DNA from: Bacteroidales bacterium | GTDB lineage: Bacteria > Bacteroidota > Bacteroidia > Bacteroidales > Paludibacteraceae | Reading direction: 5' to 3' | Assembly (NCBI GenBank): GCA_022783865.1 | Contig: JALFYY010000024.1 | Coordinates: forward strand, 55,229 to 119,228 | DNA: 64,000 nucleotides | Part shown: positions 28,001 through 35,909 of the stretch, in pieces | Position numbering within the stretch: the first letter of the stretch is position 1 | Layout: each line of letters starts with the position of its first letter | The notes under the pieces: model-generated | What the model saw: only the letters and a program-made list of their open reading frames with translations | Database searches by the model: none | Told to the model about the DNA's origin: nothing | Program-made: the position numbers and the translations under genes

Positions 28001-28155
28001 CCGGGATAGGAGGCACTGATTTGCACAACAGGCGGCGTAATCTGCGGATACTGGTCGATAGGCAACATCGTCAGCCCGATGATACCTACCAGCACAATCA
28101 GTATCGACAAGACAGAAGAAAAGACCGGTCTATCTATAAAGAAATTGACTTTCAT
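25003..28155 (-). CDS. RND multidrug efflux pump, HAE1 (AcrB) type
   Basis: A 1050-residue inner-membrane antiporter that exports hydrophobic compounds using proton influx. It shows the usual 12 transmembrane helices with two large periplasmic loops. The proton-relay Asp pair is in GIVVDDAIVVVEAVEQ (TM4) and the relay Lys in MGLAAKNAILIVEF (TM10). The N-terminus MKVNFFIDRPVFSSVLSILI is typical of HAE1 pumps. Its start directly abuts the stop of the adaptor gene. Substrates cannot be inferred, and no TetR or AraC regulator lies beside it. Confidence 0.97.
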   Translation of the reverse strand: MKVNFFIDRPVFSSVLSILIVLVGIIGLTMLPIDQYPQITPPVVQISASYPGASALTVSQAVATPIEQELNGTPGMLYMESSSSNSGGFTATVTFDISTDPDLAAVEIQNRVKLAESRLPVEVVQNGLSVSKQASSQLMTLCLMSSDAKFDEIYLSNFATINVLDVLRRIPGVGRVSNIGSRYYAMQIWVQPDKMANFGITVQDVQNALKDQNRESAAGVMGQQPVQSVDITIPITAQGRLSSVNQFEDIVIRANTNGSIIRLKDVARVSLEAASYNTESGLNGGNAAVLGIYTLPGANAIQVAKDVKQAMEEISRNFPEGLHYEIPFDMTTYISESIHEVYKTLFEALLLVVLVVFLSLQSWRATLIPMIAVPISLIGTFGFMLVFGFSLNILTLLGLVLAIGIVVDDAIVVVEAVEQIMETEHLSPYEATKKAMGNLTGAIIATSLVLCAVFVPVSFLSGITGLLYRQFTITIAVSVLISTVVALTLSPALCAIILRPNSGEPKNIVFRKINGWVAKGNSRYVDIIARVIRQPRRVMAAFGIMLVAVFLLNRFMPSGFLPMEDQGYFKVELELPEGATLERTRLVTDRAVGYLMQNPYVEYVQNVTGSSPRVGSNQARAELTVILKPWEERKQTTIDAIMADVRREFDLYPECRVYLSTPPVIPGLGSSGGFELQLQARGDATFDDLVQATDTLLFYASQHKELAGLSSSLQADIPQLYFDVDRDRVKMLGIPMADVFSTMKAYTGSVYVNDFNMFNRIYRVYIQADSPYREHKENINLYFVRSSDGTMVPLTALGNAAYTTGPGSIKRFNMFTSSVIRGAAAQGYSSGQAMQIMEQIVADRLPDNISLEWSGLSFQEKQAGGQTGLVLGLVFLFVFLFLAAQYESWTLPVAVLLSLPVAVLGAYLGILVCGLENNAYFQIGLVMLMGLAAKNAILIVEFAKVRVDAGDNLVHAATEAARLRFRPILMTSLAFVLGMLPMVLASGPGSASRQAIGVGVFFGMIFAIVFGIILVPFFFVWVYKLTARLRSPKQMLRQMPLVNKLNKKQS

Positions 28156-29376
28156 TTACTCTTCCTCCACCTGCTTCTGCCCGGCTTCTGCAGCCAGCAT
28201 TTCCCAGTAACGCTGCATATCGATAGGGCGCACTTTCTGCCCCACATTCAGCTTATGAAAGCCTTCGACAATGATTTTCTCGCCTGCCAACAAACCACGT
28301 TCCACTACCACATTGTTCCCTACATCGGGACCCAACTCGATGAAGCGCCGTTCGGCTGTAGAGTCACGCCGCATGGTATAGATATAGGCACCGCCCTTTT
28401 CGATGGTCACGGCACGCATAGGTATTACAACAGCGTTCTGACGCACGTCCAGCAACAGACGCACTTTGGTAAACTGCCCCGGCAAAAGAACCTGGTGAGG
28501 ATTGGGCATCTCAGCACGTACCGAGAAAGTACCCGTCTTGGGATCGACCTGCGGCTCGGCAAAATCGACATACCCCTTGTACGGATAAATGGTGTTATCC
28601 GCCAAAGTGATAGTTATATTGGGTTGCCACGAACGGGTGGAGTCTTGCTGTCCGAGATTGACATTGCGCTCTTTGCTGCGCAAATAGTCCAAAGCGGTCA
28701 TACTGAAATCAACCAAAACCGTATCACGCTTCACCACCGTTGCCAGCAAGGATTTGCTTCCGGGAGCAACCAAAGTTCCCAAATCGACATTGCGCTCACT
28801 GATATAGCCCGAGATAGGTGCCGTAACCGAAGTGTATCCCAACTCCAATTCGGCTTGTGCCAAATCGGACTGGCTCATTCCTACCGTGGCGAGTGCGCTC
28901 TCGTAGGCAGCTTGGGCATTATCCAAGTCCAACTGACTGGCGGCATTGCGCTCGTACAACGGACGGATACGCTCCAAGTCGCGCTGTGCTTTCAGGGCTT
29001 GCGCCTCATCTTTTTTGAGTTGTGCCCGAGCCTTGTCCACTTGGGCTTTGTATTGGTCACGATTGATAACGAAAAGCAATTGGTTCTTGCGCACATACGT
29101 GCCTTCGGCAAAGAACATCTGTTCCAAATAGCCTTCGACACGGGCATGCACTTCCACCGATTGCTGCGCACGAATGCGGCCCACATATTCGCCATACAAC
29201 TCCACATCGTCGGTCAAGACAGTCTGTGCCACCACTACGGGATAGAATGGTTCCACTCGCTTCGGCCGCACCAATAACCATATCAACACACCCAGCAAAA
29301 CCGCTGCTACGCAACCAATGACAATCCACCACTGCCTGGTAATCTTATGAGTCAAGTTCTTAAAAAACGTATTCAT
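28156..29376 (-). CDS. RND efflux periplasmic adaptor (membrane fusion protein)
   Basis: About 406 residues from the MNTFFKNL start; the track start at 29397 is a GTG adding seven residues. A single N-terminal transmembrane anchor (WWIVIGCVAAVLLGVLIWLL) precedes the biotinyl-lipoyl domain (VHARVEGYLEQMFFAEGTYV), the alpha-helical hairpin of residues ~105-165, and beta-barrel and membrane-proximal domains (VRAEMPNPHQVLLPGQFTKV). It bridges pump and outer-membrane factor. First gene of the adaptor-pump-duct operon with a promoter 36 bp upstream. Confidence 0.94.
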   Translation of the reverse strand: MNTFFKNLTHKITRQWWIVIGCVAAVLLGVLIWLLVRPKRVEPFYPVVVAQTVLTDDVELYGEYVGRIRAQQSVEVHARVEGYLEQMFFAEGTYVRKNQLLFVINRDQYKAQVDKARAQLKKDEAQALKAQRDLERIRPLYERNAASQLDLDNAQAAYESALATVGMSQSDLAQAELELGYTSVTAPISGYISERNVDLGTLVAPGSKSLLATVVKRDTVLVDFSMTALDYLRSKERNVNLGQQDSTRSWQPNITITLADNTIYPYKGYVDFAEPQVDPKTGTFSVRAEMPNPHQVLLPGQFTKVRLLLDVRQNAVVIPMRAVTIEKGGAYIYTMRRDSTAERRFIELGPDVGNNVVVERGLLAGEKIIVEGFHKLNVGQKVRPIDMQRYWEMLAAEAGQKQVEEE

Positions 29377-29411
29377 AGCAACATTGATTTCTAACACAAT
29401 CTATTAATGTG

Positions 29412-29441
29412 CAAAGATACTATATTTTGCAAAACAACAAA
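29412..29441 (-). promoter_or_regulatory. Efflux operon promoter
   Basis: TTTG, 18 nt, TATCTTTG on the minus strand; the spacer is slightly short. The palindrome TTTTGCAAAA lies inside the spacer and could bind a regulator. Confidence 0.5.
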
Positions 29442-29528
29442 TACCGGCAAGTTTCTGCATATTAGTCCCCCGCTCTGCCATGCTATCCGGCATCCAAGCA
29501 CTATCACCGCTTTTCTTCCTTCGTATCC

Positions 29529-30995
29529 TTATCGCACAACCACTTTCTGTGTCCTGCGTCCCGCTGAAGAAATCGTTTGTACGAAATATACGCCCTCAGG
29601 GCAGGCAATCGTCATTTCCTGTTCTGCGGAAGTAACCGAAGCATACAACGCACCGGTAACTGAATACACTTTCACGGCAGTAACTGTATCAGGCGATTGC
29701 ACTATAATAGCCCCATTGCCGTTATCGTACACAAGCACACCGGCATCAGGCATATTTTCCACAGCAGAAGAATAACTCCACTGCCCAAACAGCCAATTGA
29801 TACGGTTCGTAAGATACCGCTTGAATGCCTTTTTCTGTGCATTGACATCCGCATTGCCATATTGTTGCCAACGGGCATAATTGCACTTCGATGCCGCCTC
29901 TATTTCCGCAATGAAATCATCGATAAACTCACTCAAACCGGCATAGTAATGCTGATAGAAGTCGCTCCAAACAGCTCTCACCTCTTGCTGGAAACGGGGA
30001 AATTTGGCTATCTCCTCTATCCACGACTGTCCCCAAGGCGGACTGACATATATAAACTGCTGCGAATCACGATGATACGAAGAACCGAAATCCCATACCG
30101 GTCCGAATAACCATTTGCCCTCGCCTTGTTCCTTATATAAATAGCAACTGCCGTGGAACGATTCCGAATCATCCAGTATCTCCTGCACCACATAATACCG
30201 TGCCAGCACATTGATATCGATATATTCTTCCCATTTGCGGGACGATTTGTCCTTTGCATAAATAGCATCATCCATCGCTTCCACTTGTTGGCGCAAATAT
30301 TGTTCCTGCTCCGCCGAAAGTACTTCGGGCGTCTTATGCGTAAAACGGAGCAGTTCGCCATTGCCTTCCGTAATCTGTATTTGTGCAGGGTCATCATAAT
30401 TATCAATCTCCAATAGCCAACCGCCTGTGATACTGTCCGGATGAGTTGTCAGATCGGGTTGCTCCACTATATTCACACGGTCTTTGTCCACACGGATGGT
30501 TTCCGTCAGGAAATACAAACCGATATAATCGCCGTTCAGTACCAGTTCCACCGGCTCTTGTGCAGGAGTCCAAGCCAGTCCCAAACGGCGGCTCAGTTCA
30601 AATCCGACGGTGTTTCTCAGGAATGCCAAGTCATCGTCAGCATGCGCCAGAAGCGCGAAATGCTTGCTCGACTTCATGCCCATCAGTTTTTGCTTTGTTC
30701 CCAACTTAATACGGTAAGGCTTTTTGTCGAAACCCGACCACGAATAATTGCCCCGTCCGCGAATCTGCATTTCCAATGGAGCTTCTGCCGAACCAATCGA
30801 TTCAAAAGAAGCATTTCCCATATTGTCAAGATAATAAGTAGCCGGCAGATAAGTTTCTTTCGATACAATAGGGGCATTGCCCTCCGTATTGACAAACAGC
30901 ACGGGCAATGTGCCCGAATACTTCGGTTGTGCCGTCATCCAGCCGCAAACAAGCAGCAATGCCGACAGAAAATAATAACGTTTCATATGCTTCAA
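29529..30995 (-). CDS. CotH-family protein with T9SS sorting domain
   Basis: A 488-residue secreted protein; the likely start is the second Met (MKRYYFLSALLLVCGWMTAQ). Residues ~70-400 match the CotH family: IRGRGNYSWSGFDKKPYRIK, VELVLNGDYIGLYFLTE, DITGG-like DSITGGWLLEIDNYD, and LFGPVWDFGSSYHRDS. The type-A sorting tail runs VKVYSVTGALYASV...CPEGVYFVQTI, ending KVVVR. Family members studied in Bacillus are atypical protein kinases; here the position occupied by DFD in the second CotH protein of this window (59.3 kb) reads DFG. Third gene of the glycosyltransferase-hydrolase-CotH operon. Confidence 0.88.
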   Translation of the reverse strand: MKHMKRYYFLSALLLVCGWMTAQPKYSGTLPVLFVNTEGNAPIVSKETYLPATYYLDNMGNASFESIGSAEAPLEMQIRGRGNYSWSGFDKKPYRIKLGTKQKLMGMKSSKHFALLAHADDDLAFLRNTVGFELSRRLGLAWTPAQEPVELVLNGDYIGLYFLTETIRVDKDRVNIVEQPDLTTHPDSITGGWLLEIDNYDDPAQIQITEGNGELLRFTHKTPEVLSAEQEQYLRQQVEAMDDAIYAKDKSSRKWEEYIDINVLARYYVVQEILDDSESFHGSCYLYKEQGEGKWLFGPVWDFGSSYHRDSQQFIYVSPPWGQSWIEEIAKFPRFQQEVRAVWSDFYQHYYAGLSEFIDDFIAEIEAASKCNYARWQQYGNADVNAQKKAFKRYLTNRINWLFGQWSYSSAVENMPDAGVLVYDNGNGAIIVQSPDTVTAVKVYSVTGALYASVTSAEQEMTIACPEGVYFVQTISSAGRRTQKVVVR

Positions 30996-31001
30996 GTAAT
31001 A

Positions 31002-31952
31002 TCAAATCCAACTCTTCAAGAGCGAGCACATGTCCTCATACACTTGCTCTTTGCCTTTTTCATGCAGAATCTCGTGACGCAAATGCGGATAAAGACGATA
31101 TGTCACATCCCGATACCCCACTCGCCGCATAAAGTCCACGGCAGAAAGGAATTTCTTCGTATTCCCGATACAAGGGTCGTCCTCACCGGCAAAGAAACCC
31201 ACCGGCATATCAGGCTTCGCCATTGCCCAGTGTTTCGGGTCGTAAGTGTATAGCATCAAGCTGTACAGGTTATAGAATCCGTTGTTCGTAAAGACGAAAT
31301 TGCACAGCGGATCGGCATCATAGGCTTCCACAACCTCAGGGTCCGAACAAACCCACGAATGGGGCGAAGTCGCATCCTCAAACTTGGCATTGAACTTCCC
31401 GAAAGTAATCTTTTGCAGGAAAGCACTCCGCTTTCTGTCACCTTGCAGTTTGATAATCAATCGCGCCAGGAGTTGTCCTATCTTGCCGGCGGGATTGTAG
31501 CTCGGACTTCCGCATACAATCAGTCCGTTGATATATTCATCATAGCGTTTCGTATAGGCGCGCACCGCCATCGAACCCATGCTGTGGCCGAAAAGGAAAC
31601 AAGGCAAATCCTTATACTGCTCTTTCGCCCATTTCGTCACCACCAATATGTCATCTATCATCGCCTCATAGCCGCCCGTATAGAAATATCCCAAATCCTC
31701 TGACTGATGCACTGTCTTTCCGTGTCCTCGGTGGTCGTGAATAACACAGATAAATCCCTGGTTGCTAAGATATTCCATAAACGGGATATAGCGCTCTTTA
31801 TATTCGCACATACCATGTACGAGTTGCACAATGCCAATCGGTGTAACACCTTCTTGAGGACTTACGGTCAATACGCTCAGCGGTAACGAATCAGCGGTGG
31901 CGGACAAGGTAAAGGATACAACCCTGTCTTTGATAGGAAAGGTACTTTTCAT
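31002..31952 (-). CDS. Alpha/beta hydrolase, monoacylglycerol-lipase type
   Basis: A 316-residue soluble enzyme without signal peptide. The nucleophile elbow is GHSMG (FLFGHSMGSMAVRAY); the oxyanion region QLVHGMCEYKERYIPF and HDHRGHGKT are typical of the Hydrolase_4/lysophospholipase group. The acid is likely Asp in FFAGEDDPCIGN and the catalytic His in PHLRHEILHE. Probably cleaves acyl esters of lipids. It lies 6 bp upstream of the CotH gene and 26 bp downstream of the glycosyltransferase, so one operon is likely. Confidence 0.88.
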   Translation of the reverse strand: MKSTFPIKDRVVSFTLSATADSLPLSVLTVSPQEGVTPIGIVQLVHGMCEYKERYIPFMEYLSNQGFICVIHDHRGHGKTVHQSEDLGYFYTGGYEAMIDDILVVTKWAKEQYKDLPCFLFGHSMGSMAVRAYTKRYDEYINGLIVCGSPSYNPAGKIGQLLARLIIKLQGDRKRSAFLQKITFGKFNAKFEDATSPHSWVCSDPEVVEAYDADPLCNFVFTNNGFYNLYSLMLYTYDPKHWAMAKPDMPVGFFAGEDDPCIGNTKKFLSAVDFMRRVGYRDVTYRLYPHLRHEILHEKGKEQVYEDMCSLLKSWI

Positions 31953-31978
31953 AGTATAATGGTATTTGTGCCTCCTTC

Positions 31979-32791
31979 TTATTTCCGAAGGAGACGTTTA
32001 TATATAAAGGTTCTCACCGATGGTGGGGTCAAGCGCACGGTCACACGGATAATCACATTATACACCAACAGAGGCAGGGAGATAAAGCCCATCTTATAGA
32101 AATCCAGTTCCGAACGTACATCGGCTTTGGCGTACCACCATCCTCCTCTGCGTTGGATCAGTTCCTGCGAAAACCGGCAATAATACAGGCTCTCCTGCAG
32201 ATTATAGCACTTGGCGCCGGCAAGCAGCATCTTCACCCAAAGATAGTAGTCTTCCGGAAAACCGCTGTATCCGCCGGCTTTCAATACGGCTTCTTTGCGA
32301 TAAACCGCCACTGCGTGATTGATAGGCGACCGGTATTTGGCATAGCGCATAATTTCCTCATGGGTTTCAGGCACTTTCTTGATAGAATGTACATGTGCCG
32401 TATCCGTCTCAAACTCTTCTATCCAGGCACTGCACACATCCACTTCCGGATGTTCCGCCATAAAACGTATCTGTTTCTCAAAGCGCTCCGGTTTGGAAAT
32501 GTCATCCGTATCCATACGGGCAACCAGATCGTGTGAACAATGGCGTAAACCCTCGTTCAATGCGCTCCCTAATCCCACATTCTTCTCGAGAGGCACTATC
32601 TTTATGATAGGATAGCGGGCTGTAAAATCTGCCAGTACTGCTTCCAACTCGTCTGTCAGAGGTCCGTCTTTGACGATAACCACCTCATCGGGTGGCAATG
32701 TCTGGCACAAGACGCTGTCCAAACTCTCTCGCAGATAATTTGGATACTCCTTGTGATAGACAGAGAGCAGCACAGAATACGGATATTTCAT
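31979..32791 (-). CDS. Glycosyltransferase family 2
   Basis: A 270-residue GT-A enzyme starting MKYPYSVLLSVYHKEYPNYL. The nucleotide-binding strand is VVIVKDGPLTDELEAVL, the DXD-type motif is ARMDTDDIS, and the acceptor region is YRSPINHAVAVYRKEAVLKAGGY followed by FPEDYYLWVKML. A short hydrophobic segment near the C-terminus (FISLPLLVYNVIIRVTV) may tether it to the membrane. It resembles glycosyltransferases of capsule and O-antigen synthesis. First gene of a three-gene operon with its own promoter; no polysaccharide cluster surrounds it. Confidence 0.92.
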   Translation of the reverse strand: MKYPYSVLLSVYHKEYPNYLRESLDSVLCQTLPPDEVVIVKDGPLTDELEAVLADFTARYPIIKIVPLEKNVGLGSALNEGLRHCSHDLVARMDTDDISKPERFEKQIRFMAEHPEVDVCSAWIEEFETDTAHVHSIKKVPETHEEIMRYAKYRSPINHAVAVYRKEAVLKAGGYSGFPEDYYLWVKMLLAGAKCYNLQESLYYCRFSQELIQRRGGWWYAKADVRSELDFYKMGFISLPLLVYNVIIRVTVRLTPPSVRTFIYKRLLRK

Positions 32792-32834
32792 GTATAAAAT
32801 CAGTCTTTTGTTAGTGGTCTATGTAAATCGCGGA

Positions 32835-32865
32835 CAAAAGTACGCTTTTTTTCCCGAATGACCAA
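32835..32865 (-). promoter_or_regulatory. Glycosyltransferase operon promoter
   Basis: TTG, 20 nt, TACTTTTG on the minus strand, predicting a leader of about 35 nt. Confidence 0.6.
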
Positions 32866-33029
32866 GTATATTACGCAACTTATGCTTTTTCTTTGAAAGA
32901 TTTCTGTTTTTAGGGTACTTTTATTGCCCGAAATTGCTCACTCCCCTATCCGTCGGCTATTGAACCGGCCTTTTCCTAAAACGGCTCTGTAATTGCCCTT
33001 TGTCACTATTCCGCACCTGCAACCGGATA

Positions 33030-33150
33030 ACCCTTTCTCAAGTTTCATCGGAGTTCCGGCTGGGTTTTGTCTGTGTTTGATTAAAGCTTTCTCGAAGTTC
33101 TGCCGGAGTTTCATCGGAGTTTTGTCTGTGCTTTGTCTATCCTGTTGTGT
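33030..33150 (+). repeat. 11-bp phased array, AGTTTCATCGG type
   Basis: Ten units from 33041: AGTTTCATCGG, AGTTCCGGCTG, GGTTTTGTCTG, TGTTTGATTAA, AGCTTTCTCGA, AGTTCTGCCGG, AGTTTCATCGG, AGTTTTGTCTG, TGCTTTGTCTA, TCCTGTTGTGT. The minus-strand 75-residue ORF over it is a by-product of the array. Confidence 0.75.
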
Positions 33151-33170
33151 AGCCGTCACCAACATTTAAA

Positions 33171-33214
33171 TACTGGGTGATAACTGGGTGATTACTGGGT
33201 GATTACTGGGTGAT
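33171..33214 (-). repeat. 11-bp array, TCACCCAGTWA family, four units
   Basis: TACTGGGTGAT, AACTGGGTGAT, TACTGGGTGAT twice on the plus strand. The same array occurs inverted at 49.62 kb, next to the same flanking sequence. Confidence 0.85.
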
Positions 33215-33285
33215 TCATGTATAATACGTATGCTTTCAAGCACTTATGACCATATTTTTGTAGAGACGGAGCGTGCTCCGTCTGA
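33215..33285 (-). repeat. Composite repeat: spacer plus ACGGAGC palindrome, copy 1
   Basis: On the minus strand: TCAGACGGAGC-AC-GCTCCGTCT with CTACA, then a ~45-bp spacer containing AAGTGCTTGAAAGCATACG, then the 11-bp array. It matches 49552-49622 in opposite orientation with only a few differences. Confidence 0.85.
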
Positions 33286-33303
33286 ATTGTCCATTAATGC
33301 CCC

Positions 33304-33329
33304 GTAGAGACGGAGCGTGCTCCGTCTGA
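33304..33329 (-). repeat. REP-like palindrome, ACGGAGC core
   Basis: GTAGAGACGGAGC-GT-GCTCCGTCTGA, the second copy 19 bp after the first. From here to the pnp promoter the sequence is low-complexity (AATCGTAAATCGTAAA type) without a gene. Confidence 0.75.
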
Positions 33330-33431
33330 AAAGTCAAATCGTAAATCGTAAAAACTATTAAGTCTTTGTTCCTTCGCCCTTGTTCCTTGCTCCAATCGTC
33401 CAATCGTGAAATTGTCAAATCGTCAAATAAA

Positions 33432-33463
33432 TTTGTCCATACCGAAGAATTGTTGTACCTTTG
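33432..33463 (+). promoter_or_regulatory. pnp promoter
   Basis: TTTG, 20 nt, TACCTTTG, an exact consensus match. Predicted start of transcription is near 33470. Confidence 0.75.
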
Positions 33464-33489
33464 CACCAAATTTAGTGTCTAAAACTTTT

Positions 33490-33508
33490 GGAGTGTGCAT
33501 CGCACTCC
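33490..33508 (+). promoter_or_regulatory. Hairpin in the pnp leader
   Basis: GGAGTG / CACTCC with a 7-nt loop lies about 20 nt upstream of the pnp ATG. PNPase genes in enterobacteria are autoregulated through a leader stem cut by RNase III; whether this hairpin plays a comparable part is inference. Confidence 0.4.
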
Positions 33509-33527
33509 GCTAAAACTAACAAAAACA

Positions 33528-35777
33528 ATGAATATAGTAAGAAAAACTATCGCATTGCCTGATGGTCGCGAAATCACGCTTGAGACCGGCAAACTCGCCA
33601 AACAAGCTGACGGAGCCGTTATGGCAACGCTTGGCAACACTATGGTTCTCGCCACAGTTTGTTCCGCCAAAGACGCAGTTCCCGGTACCGACTTCATGCC
33701 GCTTACCGTTGAGTACAAAGAGAAATTTTCCGCAAACGGACGCTTCCCCGGCGGTTTCACCCGTCGCGAAGGTAAGGCTTCTGACTACGAAATCCTGATT
33801 GCACGTCTCATCGACCGTGCCCTTCGTCCGCTTTTCCCTGCCGATTATCACGCAGAAACTTTCGTAAACGTTACCCTCTATAGTGCCGATGGCGTTGATA
33901 TGCCGGAGTCGATTGCCGGTTTGGCTGCCAGTGCGGCATTGGCTTGCTCTGATATACCTTTCGAAGGACCTATCTCTGAGGTCCGTGTTGCCCGTGTGGA
34001 CGGCGAAATGGTCATCAACCCGACTTTCGAGCAATGCGAAAGAGCCGATATCGAATTGATGGTTGCCGCTACGCTCGACAATATCATGATGGTCGAAGGC
34101 GAAATGAAAGAGGTTTCCGAAGCCGAAATGCTCGAAGCCATCAAGGCTGCCCACGAAGCAATCAAACCGCAATGTCAGGCACAAATCGAAATGATGGAAG
34201 CATACGGCAAAACCGTAAAACGCGAATATTGCCACGAGGAGAACGACGACGAACTCCGTCAGAAGGTACACGATGAGTGCTACGCAAAAGCATATGCACA
34301 AGCCACTGCCGCTGACACAGACAAGCACCATCGTGAAGCTGTATTCACACAAATCCGTGAAGACTTCAAGGCACAATATACCGAAGAAGAATTGGAAACC
34401 AAGGGCGCACTTATCGACCGTTACTATCACGATGTCGAAAAAGAAGCCATGCGCCGTGCCGTTTTGGACGAAGGCAAACGCCTCGATGGCCGTAAAACCA
34501 CCGAAATCCGCCCCATCTGGTGCGAAGTAAGCCCGCTGCCCGGACCTCACGGATCGAGCATCTTCACCCGTGGTGAAACACAATCGCTCTCTACCGTTAC
34601 CCTCGGCACAAAGCGCGATGAGAAGATTATCGACGAGGCTTTGATTCAAGGTACCGAGCGCTTCCTCCTCCACTATAATTTCCCGCCGTTCTCTACCGGC
34701 GAAGCCCGTGCACAACGTGGCGTAGGACGTCGGGAGATTGGTCACGGCAACTTGGCATGCCGCGCTCTGAAAACCATGGTTCCGAAAGATTTCCCCTATT
34801 GCGTTCGCGTAGTGAGCGATATCCTCGAATCCAACGGTTCTTCTTCTATGGCGACCGTTTGTGCCGGTACTTTGGCATTGATGGATGCAGGTGTACCTAT
34901 CAAGAAGCCGGTTTCGGGTATAGCTATGGGACTGATTTCCGAGAACAAAGGTACCAACTACGCCATCTTGAGCGACATCCTGGGTGATGAAGACCACTTG
35001 GGCGATATGGACTTCAAAACAACCGGTACGGTAGATGGTCTTACAGCTTGCCAGATGGATATCAAGGTTGACGGACTGAGCTACGAGATTCTCGAAAACG
35101 CTCTCGCACAGGCACACGAAGGACGTATGCACATACTCGGCAAGATGCTGGAGGTAATGCCTGCTCCACGCGAAGACCTCAAACCTCATGCACCGCGTAT
35201 CGTATCTTTCATCATACCGAAAGAGATGATTGGAGCAGTTATTGGCCCTGGCGGAAAGATTATCCAAGGCATTCAAGCCGATACCAATACCGTTATTTCC
35301 ATTGACGAAACCGAAGAAGGCGGACACGTAGAAATAGCTTCAGCCAACAAAGAAGATTTGGATGCAGCAGTTGCAATGGTGAAAGCCATTGTGTCGCTCC
35401 CGGAAGTAGGCGAAATCTACCAAGCCACTGTCAAATCCATTATGCCGTACGGCTGTTTCGTTGAGTTCATGCCGGGCAAAGAAGGCTTGCTCCATATCTC
35501 CGAAATCGATTGGCAACGCTTCGAAACAATGGAAGAAACCGGAATCCGTGAAGGCGACAAGATTACGGTTAAGTTGCTCGAAATCGACGAGAAGACGGGC
35601 AAGTTCAAACTCTCTGCCAAAGTATTGAAAGAGAAACCCGAAGGCTATGTAGAACCCGAGCGCCGTCCGCGTCCCGAACGTACTCAGCGTTCCGACAACC
35701 GTTTCCCTCGTCGTGAGGAACGTGCACCACGCACACCCCGTGACCCCGAAGCCGACGGATGCCGTTTGCGCAAATAA
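33528..35777 (+). CDS. pnp: Polynucleotide phosphorylase
   Basis: A 749-residue phosphorolytic 3'-5' exoribonuclease, core of RNA turnover. The start is ATG 33528 ([20 protein letters not shown]), the conserved N-terminus; the track start at 33495 is a GTG inside the leader hairpin. Order: first RNase PH domain ([20 protein letters not shown]), helical linker, second RNase PH domain ([16 protein letters not shown]), KH domain with [16 protein letters not shown] near residue 560, S1 domain with [18 protein letters not shown] near 640, and a basic Arg/Pro-rich tail. Trimeric, cytoplasmic. Single gene with promoter, leader hairpin and strong terminator. Confidence 0.98.
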   Translation: MNIVRKTIALPDGREITLETGKLAKQADGAVMATLGNTMVLATVCSAKDAVPGTDFMPLTVEYKEKFSANGRFPGGFTRREGKASDYEILIARLIDRALRPLFPADYHAETFVNVTLYSADGVDMPESIAGLAASAALACSDIPFEGPISEVRVARVDGEMVINPTFEQCERADIELMVAATLDNIMMVEGEMKEVSEAEMLEAIKAAHEAIKPQCQAQIEMMEAYGKTVKREYCHEENDDELRQKVHDECYAKAYAQATAADTDKHHREAVFTQIREDFKAQYTEEELETKGALIDRYYHDVEKEAMRRAVLDEGKRLDGRKTTEIRPIWCEVSPLPGPHGSSIFTRGETQSLSTVTLGTKRDEKIIDEALIQGTERFLLHYNFPPFSTGEARAQRGVGRREIGHGNLACRALKTMVPKDFPYCVRVVSDILESNGSSSMATVCAGTLALMDAGVPIKKPVSGIAMGLISENKGTNYAILSDILGDEDHLGDMDFKTTGTVDGLTACQMDIKVDGLSYEILENALAQAHEGRMHILGKMLEVMPAPREDLKPHAPRIVSFIIPKEMIGAVIGPGGKIIQGIQADTNTVISIDETEEGGHVEIASANKEDLDAAVAMVKAIVSLPEVGEIYQATVKSIMPYGCFVEFMPGKEGLLHISEIDWQRFETMEETGIREGDKITVKLLEIDEKTGKFKLSAKVLKEKPEGYVEPERRPRPERTQRSDNRFPRREERAPRTPRDPEADGCRLRK

Positions 35778-35811
35778 ATAGCCGTATCTGACAAAACGGA
35801 TAACGATACTA

Positions 35812-35853
35812 AAGTCCGCCTCTGATTGACAAAAATCAGGGGCGGACTTTTTT
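35812..35853 (+). terminator. pnp intrinsic terminator
   Basis: AAGTCCGCCTCTGAT pairs with ATCAGGGGCGGACTT and is followed by TTTTAT, a textbook rho-independent terminator. Confidence 0.92.
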
Positions 35854-35866
35854 ATTTGCTAATTTG

Positions 35867-35898
35867 TTTGGAGTTATGACAAATAATGCGTACTTTTG
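35867..35898 (+). promoter_or_regulatory. tamB-yifB-uvrB promoter, overlapping the track start codon
   Basis: TTTG, exactly 20 nt, TACTTTTG. The -7 element lies downstream of the ATG at 35886, so that ATG cannot be translated from this promoter; the next in-frame ATG, 35910, is only a few nt after the expected transcription start. Confidence 0.7.
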
Positions 35899-35909
35899 CA
35901 AGGAAATGT

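Noticed and set aside
27781-29277. 498-residue plus-strand ORF
   Set aside because: Shadow spanning the AcrB-adaptor gene boundary.
32938-33165. 75-residue minus-strand ORF
   Set aside because: Its sequence is translated 11-bp repeat; no promoter and no family resemblance.
33516-35327. 603-residue minus-strand ORF across pnp
   Set aside because: Lies antisense to clearly coding pnp in the mirrored codon frame; Cys/His/Phe-rich sequence without family features.
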